Shown here in pieces: positions 1-5,629 of a stretch of 14,454 bases of DNA. The stretch covers positions 1 to 14,454 of the forward strand of contig JAZOVJ010000035.1 in NCBI GenBank assembly GCA_045658645.1. Direction: 5' to 3'. How positions within the stretch are numbered: the first letter of the stretch is position 1; every line of letters begins with the position of its first letter. The translations under genes were made by a program, and so were the position numbers. Source of the DNA: UBA1738 sp045658645. Its GTDB lineage: Bacteria; Bacillota; Clostridia; UBA1381. The notes beneath the pieces were generated by a model. The model ran no database searches, was not told where the DNA came from, and saw only the letters and a program-made list of their open reading frames with translations.

Positions 1-1
1 A

Positions 2-73
2 GTAGAAGAATGGAAAAAAGAATTTTCTATTGAAATTAAGCAAAACGAAAAGATGCTTGCAGAAATAAAATAA
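2..73 (+). CDS. C-terminal end of an unidentified protein (partial)
   Basis: An open frame enters from the left edge and ends at TAA 71-73, giving 23 residues rich in Lys and Glu (VEEWKKEFSIEIKQNEKMLA and three more). It looks like the helical tail of a larger protein. It is immediately followed by a terminator, which supports a true gene end. There is too little sequence to assign a family. Confidence 0.5.
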   Translation, partial: VEEWKKEFSIEIKQNEKMLAEIK

Positions 74-75
74 CG

Positions 76-103
76 AAAAAGTCCGGAAATTTCCGGACTT
101 TTT
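76..103. terminator. Bidirectional intrinsic terminator (perfect palindrome)
   Basis: AAAAAGTCCGGAAA is followed directly by its reverse complement, so the whole 28 bp is a perfect palindrome. It has a GC core (GTCCGG/CCGGAC), an A-tract on the left and a T-tract on the right. It can end the gene finishing at 73 and also transcripts from the right on minus; the stop codon of the AraC fragment (102-104) overlaps its right edge. Confidence 0.85.
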
Positions 104-311
104 AATTTTGCTCATCATTAAGCTTTCTTGAAAAGTGAGTAGGACTCATATAAAATTTTTCCGCAACGGAGGTGAGAGTAATCTCGTTGATTTCGGGTGT
201 GCCAACAAGGCTGTTTATATATTTTATGGATTCCTCAATAACCGTAGGCTTGTGGTCTGTTGCAAGTGTTGGATTATCCTCGGAAATAAGTCTTGACAGG
301 GTTATCAAAAA
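102..311 (-). pseudogene. AraC-family HTH regulator fragment
   Basis: On minus this stretch encodes about 68 residues. The segment IEESIKYINSL, then ITLTSVAEKFYMSPTHFSRK, is the first helix-turn-helix of an AraC/XylS DNA-binding domain (the pattern is 'yI..n....isl..lA..f.mS..hfSR.F'). The second HTH, normally about 50 further residues, is missing: the frame ends after a short unrelated tail (LNDEQN) at the stop 102-104. The N-terminal sensor domain is also missing. The only in-frame start is a TTG at 306-308 without a clear ribosome binding site, and the frame runs only to about 335 before a stop. I read it as a remnant truncated at both ends, probably once a regulator of a sugar-use locus. 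The AraC call is confident; the position of the right edge is approximate. Confidence 0.7.
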
Positions 312-616
312 TGACCTATGATATGGGTAATGCTCTTAATAAAAACGCTGGTGCTTGTTATTCAACGCCAAAAGAGACTGAAGCTTTTTATGAAAAATAT
401 AAGAATAAGGCACCGTATATTCATTTTAAAACCACAATAGACGGCATAATGCAACCTAAAATGGTGATGGATGCCGATGTTGATTTTGAAAAATACTTTA
501 GAATGATGCCGGAAGATACCTGGCTGTGTGTTGAAATACCTGCAGGCGAAACAGAGGTACAGACTAAAGAGAATATAATAGATGCACTTGTTTCAATGAA
601 ATCGTTTGCAATGTAA
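311..616 (+). pseudogene. C-terminal fragment of a sugar phosphate isomerase/epimerase-like TIM barrel
   Basis: The frame reads MTYDMGNALNK, then YIHFKTTIDG, then a DVDFEKYF element and LCVEIPAGE. This order (a metal-site D-x-GN strand, an HxK strand, a 'vDf..i' helix, and a final strand with a metal-ligand Glu) matches the last third of xylose-isomerase-like TIM barrels of the sugar phosphate isomerase/epimerase superfamily. Full-length members are about 270 residues; only about 101 remain. There is no ribosome binding site before ATG 311, and the sequence just upstream belongs to an AraC fragment on the other strand, so the N-terminal two thirds were lost at a junction near 300-311. The gene ends normally at TAA 614-616 with its own terminator. 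The precise substrate cannot be told. Confidence 0.62.
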
Positions 617-644
617 AAAAAGGACATAATTATGTCCTTTTTTT
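615..644. terminator. Intrinsic terminator (30-bp perfect palindrome)
   Basis: AAAAAAAGGACATAA is followed directly by its exact reverse complement ending in seven T. It overlaps the stop codon of the TIM-barrel fragment. With an A-tract on one side and a T-tract on the other it can act in both directions. Confidence 0.85.
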
Positions 645-645
645 G

Positions 646-675
646 TTGTAAAATGGGTTATGGGTGTGGTATAAT
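646..675 (+). promoter_or_regulatory. Promoter of the methyltransferase gene
   Basis: -35 TTGTAA at 646-651, 18-bp spacer, -10 TATAAT at 670-675 with an extended -10 TG at 667-668. Transcription would start near 682 and leave a leader of about 28 nt containing TAGGAG at 696-701 before ATG 710. Confidence 0.65.
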
Positions 676-709
676 ATAAAGACAGAGATTTCACGTAGGA
701 GATAAAGGT

Positions 710-1870
710 ATGAAAGACGTAATTTCTTATGTAATAAAAAACCGAATATTAAAAAAGTTGATCCTAAGTAAGAGCATGGATAAGGAAATCCTCAGAACAA
801 CAGGAAGACTTATCGAAATAAAGGGCGAGATATATCTGGCATTAGAAAGCTTTATGGCGGACGGGAAGGCTATTCAAAAGAATATTCCCGAAAAAGATAT
901 TGCAGATAAATTGGCGGAGATAGTACCGTCATTATATAAGCAGGTAAACATTATAACAACTCAGGGTGACTGTGAAATAAAAGTGTCTAAAAAGGGCAAA
1001 ATAACACTTATTGATAAGATAAAAAAGGATACATTGGGAAAAGTTCAAATAGAAAAAAACAACCGTGAGAAGAACTACATTATTCCTGACGGTGAGCCGG
1101 TTGATTTTTTGATTGAGCTTGGTGTGCAGGACAAAAACGGACGCATTTTTGATAAAAAACGTTCAAAATTCCGACAGATAAACCGCTTTTTAGAAACAGT
1201 TTCCGATGTGGAAACGGATATTATAAAGGGCGATGATTTGTATATTTTAGACCTTTGTTGCGGAAAAAGCTACTTAAGCTTTGCACTTTACTATTATTTC
1301 ACCAAAATAAAAGGTTTTTCTGTTCAAATGGACTGTATTGACCTTAAAAAGGACGTTATAAAGTATTGCGGTGACGTGGCAGAAAAGTTAGGCTATTCAG
1401 GACTTAATTTTGTTTGTGGAGATATTAAGGACTTTAAAATAAAACGTGCACCGAACCTTACGGTGTCACTGCATGCCTGCGATATTGCAACGGATATTGT
1501 GCTTGCAAAGGGTATAGACTCAAATTCCGGGGTTATTATGTCCACGCCTTGTTGCCATCACGAAATGATGGGTCAGCTTAAACAAAATGGACAGGTTACA
1601 GATGTTCTGTTAAAGCACTCTATCTTAAAGCAGAAATTTGCGGATAGCCTGACTGATGCGTTAAGATGCAAGGTGCTTGAAATAAATGGATATGAGGTAA
1701 ACGCACTGGAGCTTATCGACCCTGAAGAAACACCAAAAAATGTACTTATCCGTGCTGTTAAAAAGGGTAAAATATCAAAAAAAGAAACGGAAAAGTTAAA
1801 GAGTGAGTATAAGCAAATTTGCGATATGTTTGGTATAAATCCATATCTGTGGGAATCTTATGCGAAATAG
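710..1870 (+). CDS. Class I SAM-dependent methyltransferase (Methyltransf_32 / METTL25-GSTCD type)
   Basis: A 386-residue cytoplasmic protein. The N-terminal about 145 residues are specific to this clostridial group and not assigned. The SAM-binding Rossmann core starts after DKKRSKFRQINRFLE (about 148-162). Motif I is ILDLCCGKSYLSFAL (179-193), followed by an acidic residue at the end of strand 2 (CIDLKKDVI, about 209-217) and CGDI (about 236-239). The signatures SLHACDIATD (253-262) and TPCCHHE (279-285) are typical of the PF13679 group that includes eukaryotic GSTCD and METTL25 proteins. The methyl acceptor is not known to me; an RNA or protein substrate is plausible. The gene is monocistronic or reads into the mrp gene, which has its own promoter 1 nt after this stop. 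Start chosen from TAGGAG 8 nt upstream. Confidence 0.85.
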   Translation: MKDVISYVIKNRILKKLILSKSMDKEILRTTGRLIEIKGEIYLALESFMADGKAIQKNIPEKDIADKLAEIVPSLYKQVNIITTQGDCEIKVSKKGKITLIDKIKKDTLGKVQIEKNNREKNYIIPDGEPVDFLIELGVQDKNGRIFDKKRSKFRQINRFLETVSDVETDIIKGDDLYILDLCCGKSYLSFALYYYFTKIKGFSVQMDCIDLKKDVIKYCGDVAEKLGYSGLNFVCGDIKDFKIKRAPNLTVSLHACDIATDIVLAKGIDSNSGVIMSTPCCHHEMMGQLKQNGQVTDVLLKHSILKQKFADSLTDALRCKVLEINGYEVNALELIDPEETPKNVLIRAVKKGKISKKETEKLKSEYKQICDMFGINPYLWESYAK

Positions 1871-1871
1871 T

Positions 1872-1899
1872 TTGACAAAAAATTTTACGGCAGTATAAT
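1872..1899 (+). promoter_or_regulatory. Promoter of the Mrp-like gene
   Basis: Consensus -35 TTGACA at 1872-1877 and -10 TATAAT at 1894-1899 with a 16-bp spacer. A second TATAAT at 1900-1905 is adjacent but poorly spaced (22 bp). The site begins 2 nt after the upstream stop codon. Confidence 0.75.
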
Positions 1900-1937
1900 T
1901 ATAATGATGTTATTTAATATTACAGGAGGATACAAAA

Positions 1938-2762
1938 ATGAGTGAAAGTTGTTCACATAATTGCGAAAGCTGCTCTGCTAACTGTTCATCACGTGAAAAG
2001 GAAAGCCTTTTGGCGCCTTTAATGGACGGAAGCAGCGTTAAAAAGGTTATAGGTGTTGTAAGCGGTAAAGGCGGAGTCGGAAAAAGTCTGGTTACATCTC
2101 TTTTGGCGGTTTTATCACAAAGAGCAGGATATAACACAGCAATTCTGGATGCGGATATTACAGGCCCGTCAATCCCGAAGACATTTGGAATTAAAGGCAG
2201 AGCGGAGGCTTGTGAGTTTGGTCTTTTACCGTCAAAATCAAAGATGGGTACAAAGATTATGTCCTTAAATCTTTTAACAGAAAACGAAACCGACCCGGTT
2301 ATCTGGAGAGGCCCTGTTATTGCGGGAACTGTAAAGCAATTCTGGACAGATGTGTGCTGGGAAGATGTTGACTATATGTTCATTGATATGCCGCCGGGAA
2401 CGGGCGATGTCCCTCTTACTGTTTTCCAGTCCATTCCGGTTGATGCAATAGTAATAGTGTCATCACCGCAGGAGCTTGTCGGAATGATTGTTGAAAAGGC
2501 AGTTAAAATGGCAAAAATGATGAATATTCCGGTGCTTGCGCTCGTTGAAAATATGAGCTACGTGACCTGCCCTGACTGTGGCAAGGAAATCCGGATTTTC
2601 GGTGAAAGCCATATTGAAGAAATTGCGAAGAGAAACGGAATAGAAAGAACAGCGAAAATTCCGATGGATACGCGGCTTGCAGGTGCGTGCGACAAGGGTA
2701 TGATAGAACTCTTTGACGGAAACTGGCTTGATGAAGTATTTAGTGCGATAGAAAATATATAA
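1938..2762 (+). CDS. mrp: Mrp/NBP35-family iron-sulfur carrier P-loop ATPase
   Basis: A 274-residue cytoplasmic ATPase of the Mrp/ApbC/NBP35 group, which binds a 4Fe-4S cluster and passes it to apoproteins. Visible motifs are the deviant Walker A GKGGVGKS (43-50, with the signature Lys at 44), DADITGPSIP (71-80), the FIDMPPGTGDVPL switch/Walker B region (148-160), and a C-terminal CPDC (211-214), the CxxC that holds the bridging cluster in dimers. The N-terminus has a second cysteine cluster, C5, C9, C12 and C16 (CSHNCESCSANC), before the ATPase domain; an N-terminal cluster is known in NBP35 proteins but with different spacing. AGGAGG at 1924-1929 lies 8 nt before ATG 1938. Length is normal for the short MinD-like form without a DUF59 domain. 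Confidence 0.9.
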   Translation: MSESCSHNCESCSANCSSREKESLLAPLMDGSSVKKVIGVVSGKGGVGKSLVTSLLAVLSQRAGYNTAILDADITGPSIPKTFGIKGRAEACEFGLLPSKSKMGTKIMSLNLLTENETDPVIWRGPVIAGTVKQFWTDVCWEDVDYMFIDMPPGTGDVPLTVFQSIPVDAIVIVSSPQELVGMIVEKAVKMAKMMNIPVLALVENMSYVTCPDCGKEIRIFGESHIEEIAKRNGIERTAKIPMDTRLAGACDKGMIELFDGNWLDEVFSAIENI

Positions 2763-2778
2763 TCAGGAGGGGACGCAA

Positions 2779-3076
2779 ACGGCAAAGAACAGATTGGTAG
2801 GAGATTACCCGGTTAGGAATACGTCCGACAATTGACTGACGCCGTGGACCGCTAAAGGTAAGAGAATCTTTAGAGGACCAGACAATGAATATAGCAAAGG
2901 CAGCGGCAGACCTTATCACACTTTGCTCAATATTGAGAATCCCTGTATGTATGCATAACGTACCGGAAGACAAAATCTTCCGTCCTGCTTCATGGAATGC
3001 GTTTGGTATGGATAAAGAGGGTCAGGATTACAGAGCTTGTAATGCCTATGGTCCAATGTATAAGAACATTAAATAA
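2779..3076 (+). pseudogene. fucI: L-fucose isomerase remnant (internally deleted, frameshifted)
   Basis: Three pieces match L-fucose isomerase in order. First is AKNRLVGDYPV (2782-2814). Then, in another frame, GIRPTID (2816-2836), a stop, and RRGPLKVRESLEDQTMNIAK. Last is DLITLCSILRIPVCMHNV followed by a PASW...GMDKEGQDYRACNAYGPMYK tail, which resembles the very C-terminus of FucI. The intact enzyme (aldose-ketose isomerase converting L-fucose to L-fuculose) has about 590-600 residues, so about 500 codons are missing between residue ~45 and the last ~55. Damage: the expected ATG is ACG (2779-2781), which sits 8 nt after AGGAGG 2765-2770; 2 bp are lost near 2815; GGA (Gly) became TGA at 2837-2839. 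The 63-codon frame from ATG 2885 is only the scar of this deletion. It follows mrp by 2 nt plus its old ribosome binding site. Confidence 0.88.
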
Positions 3077-3083
3077 TATATTC

Positions 3084-3113
3084 AAAAATACCCGATAATT
3101 CGGGTATTTTTTT
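3084..3113. terminator. Intrinsic terminator after the fucI remnant
   Basis: 12-bp stem AAAAATACCCGA (3084-3095) / TCGGGTATTTTT (3100-3111), loop TAAT, T-run through 3113. It ends the mrp/fucI-remnant transcript. Confidence 0.88.
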
Positions 3114-3114
3114 A

Positions 3115-3143
3115 TTGCTAAGGAGTAGGTAATGTGTTATAAT
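3115..3143 (+). promoter_or_regulatory. Promoter of the EamA transporter gene
   Basis: -35 TTGCTA at 3115-3120, 17-bp spacer, -10 TATAAT at 3138-3143 with extended -10 TG at 3135-3136. The -35 begins right behind the preceding terminator. AGGAG at 3181-3185 precedes ATG 3192. Confidence 0.68.
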
Positions 3144-3191
3144 TGAATGGAAGAAATCAATAGATAATTAAAATGGAAACAGGAGTATAAA

Positions 3192-4106
3192 ATGCAAAAG
3201 AAAATTTACACAAACACAATATTTGTAGTGCTTTCAGCTTTACTTTGTACGGCTTTATGGGGAAGTGCCACACCATTTATAAAAACGGGATACGAGTGCC
3301 TTAAGGTTAGCGGTACGCCGTCAATTATGCTTTTTGCAGGAATTCGTTTTGCTTTGGCGGGCATTATTACTGTTATTATTTATAGCATAATTGAAAGAAA
3401 ATTTCTATACCCAAAAAAGACAAGCATAAAATATGTTGGGATAATAAGCGTATTTCAGACAATACTTCAATACATATTTTTCTATGTGGGTCTTGCTAAC
3501 ACAAGCGGCGTAAAAGGTACAATATTAAGCGGTTCAAGTGCCTTCTTTTCTATACTTGTGGCAACGCTTTTCTTTAAACAGGAAAAGCTTACTTTCAAGA
3601 AAATTATTGCCTGCCTTGTAGGATTTTCCGGTGTTGTAGTGGTAAATCTTAATGGTCTTGACTTGAACTTGAATTTCTTTGGGGATGTTTTTGTTATATT
3701 TTCTGCAATTTCACTTGCATTTTCTTCTGTGCTTATGAAGATTTATTCAAAGGAAGAAAACCCTGTTGTGCTAAGCGGATACCAGTTTATTCTGGGTGGC
3801 ATTGTGATGATCGCTCTTGGTCTTGCGTTTGGAGGAACTATCAGATTCGATAGTATAAAGGGCGTGGGTGTTCTTACATACCTTGCCTTTTTGTCTGCTG
3901 TGGCGTATGCTCTCTGGGGAATATTGCTTAAATACAACCCTGTGTCTAAAGTGACGGTATTCAGCTTTATGACACCGGTGTTTGGGGTTATACTTTCAAA
4001 GCTTATGCTCACGGAAACAAGCAACGTTTCTTTAACCAATGTTCTTGTGGCACTGGCTTTGATATGCATAGGAATTTTCACGCTGAATTACCAGAAGAAT
4101 AAATGA
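3192..4106 (+). CDS. DMT-superfamily (EamA-type) transporter
   Basis: A 304-residue integral membrane protein with about ten hydrophobic helices arranged as two EamA repeats (roughly residues 10-155 and 165-300). The first helix is followed by the LWGSATPFIKTGY segment typical of drug/metabolite transporters, and the first repeat ends with the helix in FSGVVVVNLNG. The second repeat contains LAFSSVLMKIYSK and VAYALWGILLKYNP. EamA proteins export or import amino acids, nucleobases, sugars or other small metabolites; the substrate cannot be told here. It has its own promoter and no clear terminator: downstream lies the mini-hairpin array at 4132-4350, which may shape or end its 3' end. Confidence 0.88.
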   Translation: MQKKIYTNTIFVVLSALLCTALWGSATPFIKTGYECLKVSGTPSIMLFAGIRFALAGIITVIIYSIIERKFLYPKKTSIKYVGIISVFQTILQYIFFYVGLANTSGVKGTILSGSSAFFSILVATLFFKQEKLTFKKIIACLVGFSGVVVVNLNGLDLNLNFFGDVFVIFSAISLAFSSVLMKIYSKEENPVVLSGYQFILGGIVMIALGLAFGGTIRFDSIKGVGVLTYLAFLSAVAYALWGILLKYNPVSKVTVFSFMTPVFGVILSKLMLTETSNVSLTNVLVALALICIGIFTLNYQKNK

Positions 4107-4131
4107 TGTTTGGTTTTAAGTTAATGTGAGG

Positions 4132-4350
4132 AATTGCGTTGCAGAGCAACGCTTCGATATGAATTCTTGCAGAATTCTCGATATGCCTATCGGCTCGATA
4201 TGTGCCGTTGCACTCGATATGTTGCTATCGCAACGAGAATTCATATCATATCGAGTTTGAGCAAAGCGAAAAACATATCGATTTACGAAGTAAAATATCG
4301 AGCAAACTTTAGTTTGCATATCGACAAAAAAGGTTTGCATCTAAACCTTA
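4132..4350. repeat. TCGATATG-punctuated mini-hairpin array
   Basis: An intergenic palindromic element of about 219 bp. The word TCGATATG occurs in direct orientation at 4154-4161, 4178-4185, 4195-4202 and 4214-4221. Its inverse CATATCGA occurs at 4247-4254, 4274-4281, 4294-4301 (one mismatch) and 4317-4324. Between the words lie short palindromes with different stems: GCGTTGC-aga-GCAACGC (4136-4152), GAATTCT-tgc-AGAATTC (4161-4177), GCC-tatc-GGC (4185-4194), GTGC-cgtt-GCAC (4202-4213), GTTGC-tatc-GCAAC (4221-4234), TTTAC-gaa-GTAAA (4282-4294), GCAAAC-ttta-GTTTGC (4302-4317) and AAGGTTT-gcatct-AAACCTT (4330-4349). The pivot is near 4235-4246 (contains GAATTC). The direct and inverted words can pair in nested order, making a ladder of 8-bp rungs with hairpin arms at each junction. 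There is no coding potential I would trust. I do not recognise it as a named repeat family. Confidence 0.85.
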
Positions 4351-4360
4351 TGTGTCGCAA

Positions 4361-4366
4361 TATAAT
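4361..4366 (+). promoter_or_regulatory. Possible -10 element for the lipoprotein operon
   Basis: TATAAT at 4361-4366 lies 22 nt before ATG 4389. A -35-like TTGCAT at 4335-4340 is 20 bp away and sits inside the last hairpin of the array, so the promoter is uncertain and may rely on the array. Transcription from here would leave a leader of only about 15 nt with GAGG at 4380-4383. Confidence 0.4.
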
Positions 4367-4388
4367 CTTTTCAGTTTGTGAGGTAACT

Positions 4389-4808
4389 ATGAAAAAAGTA
4401 ATAAGTTTAATTCTTTGCTTGATTTTAGGCACAGCACTTGTTTCCTGTGGTGCAAAGAGAGTGGCAACAGATATTTGGGAAAGTGCCATCTATACTGAAA
4501 ATCAAGAGTTTGGAGTTGGTGAAAAGACCATAGTTGTTGATGTTTTGGCAGAAGAAAAGTCTGTTGAGTTTACAGTACATACCGATAAAGAAACTCTTGG
4601 CGATGCTCTTTTGGAACATAACTTGATTTCAGGAGAACAAGGAGCGTACGGACTTTATGTTAAAGTAGTGAACGGAATTTTTGCGGACTATAACACAACA
4701 AAGAGCTACTGGGGAATAAACAAGAACGGCGAATCCTTGATGACAGGCGTTGACTCTGAAAATATTGCTGACGGTAGCACATACGAATTTGCCTATACTA
4801 AGAACTAA
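4389..4808 (+). CDS. DUF4430-domain lipoprotein
   Basis: A 139-residue exported lipoprotein. The start at 4389 gives a textbook lipoprotein signal: MKK, a hydrophobic stretch ISLILCLILGTAL, and lipobox LVSC with the acylated Cys at residue 20. An earlier in-frame start would run the protein through the hairpin array and bury this signal, so it is rejected. The mature part matches the DUF4430 fold: an opening strand with TIVVDVLAEEKSVEFTVHTD, then TLGDALLEHNLI, GLYVKVVNGI, a YWGINKNGE motif, and a final strand SENIADGSTYEFAYTKN. DUF4430 is also found in cobalamin-binding transcobalamin-like C-termini and in surface proteins near ECF-type uptake systems. No such transporter is nearby, so the ligand is unknown. 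It is the first gene of the run extending to 9628; the next gene starts 13 nt after its stop. Confidence 0.82.
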   Translation: MKKVISLILCLILGTALVSCGAKRVATDIWESAIYTENQEFGVGEKTIVVDVLAEEKSVEFTVHTDKETLGDALLEHNLISGEQGAYGLYVKVVNGIFADYNTTKSYWGINKNGESLMTGVDSENIADGSTYEFAYTKN

Positions 4809-4821
4809 AGGGAGAAAAAGA

Positions 4822-5607
4822 ATGTTTGATTATCATTTACATACAAAGGTTTCTTTTGATTCGGAGGAATCGCCGGAGGCGGTTGTGAAAGAAGCAGAAC
4901 GTCTGGGGCTAAAGGAAATTTGCTTTACTGACCACCACGATTTGAACGGTAAGCCGGATGGGGAACACTATCTGTTCACTTTGGAAGACTACAGTAAGGC
5001 ATACGACCATTTAACCTCAGATAAAGTAAAAATCCGCAGGGGAGTGGAAATGGGTCTTACCTTGTGGAACAAGGATATAGCAGAAGAATTTATTTCAGCA
5101 CGGGAATTTGACTTTGTGTTGGGTTCGGTACACTATGCATACGGCTACGACCCGTATTTCCCTGAATACTGGGAAGGTATCAACTTCAGAGAGGGTGTTG
5201 ATAAATACTTAAAAGACACATTAAAGTGCGTAAAGCTTCACAATAATTTTGACGTTTTGGGTCACCTTACTTACGTTTTCAAATCTGTGAATAACCCTAC
5301 TCATAGCACGTTGCCGTATTTAGAAGTAAGTGATATGGCTGATGAAATTATGAAATGTCTTGTGGAAAAAGGCAAAGGAATGGAAATTAACTCAAGCGGT
5401 GTTGATAAGGCAGGAGATTTTCTTCCGTCTTTAGACTATATTAAAAGATTTCGTGAGCTGGGCGGTGAAATTATTACAATTGGCTCGGATGCCCACGATG
5501 TTAGCCGTTTAGGTCAGTATGCTGAAAAATCACTTGCTATGGCAAAGGAAGTTTTTGGTTATGTATGCACCTTTGAAAAGCGAAAACCAATTTTTCATAA
5601 ACTATAA
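4822..5607 (+). CDS. PHP-domain phosphoesterase, histidinol-phosphatase (HisJ/HisK) family
   Basis: A 261-residue cytoplasmic metal-dependent phosphoesterase. PHP motifs appear in order: DYHLHT (residues 3-8), FTDHHDL (about 35-41), RRGVEMGL (about 71-78), GSVHYAYGYDPYF (about 102-114), GHL (about 147-149), MEINSSG (about 192-198) and IGSDAH (about 222-227). They supply the His/Asp/Glu ligands for a trinuclear metal site. The overall match is to HisK-type histidinol-phosphatases that make histidinol, but no his genes are nearby and relatives act on other small phosphates, so I leave out a symbol. ATG 4822 is preferred because GGGAG at 4810-4814 is well placed and the protein begins directly with the first catalytic motif; an upstream start would overlap the lipoprotein gene. 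Confidence 0.83.
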   Translation: MFDYHLHTKVSFDSEESPEAVVKEAERLGLKEICFTDHHDLNGKPDGEHYLFTLEDYSKAYDHLTSDKVKIRRGVEMGLTLWNKDIAEEFISAREFDFVLGSVHYAYGYDPYFPEYWEGINFREGVDKYLKDTLKCVKLHNNFDVLGHLTYVFKSVNNPTHSTLPYLEVSDMADEIMKCLVEKGKGMEINSSGVDKAGDFLPSLDYIKRFRELGGEIITIGSDAHDVSRLGQYAEKSLAMAKEVFGYVCTFEKRKPIFHKL

Positions 5608-5629
5608 TTATAAAAATTAAGGGGTACAA

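Noticed and set aside
2885..3076. Stand-alone 63-residue gene
   Set aside because: Its two halves match the N- and C-terminal parts of L-fucose isomerase, and upstream frames carry the rest of the N-terminus, so it is a deletion scar.
4132..4350. CRISPR array
   Set aside because: The constant word is only 8 bp, the intervening sequences are short palindromes of 9-19 bp rather than ~30-bp unique spacers, orientation flips at the centre, and no cas genes are present.
4134..4388. Open frame running through the hairpin array in phase with the DUF4430 gene
   Set aside because: It would bury a perfect lipoprotein signal peptide and translates only repeat sequence; the frame is open because the 8-mers and palindromes happen to lack stops.
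4107..4388. Riboswitch or T-box leader for the lipoprotein operon
   Set aside because: No known riboswitch core or T-box motif is recognisable; the whole interval is explained by the hairpin array, and the likely transcript start is downstream of it.
4750..4821. Upstream start for the PHP protein
   Set aside because: It overlaps the lipoprotein gene by 59 nt; ATG 4822 has a good ribosome binding site and begins at the first metal-binding motif.
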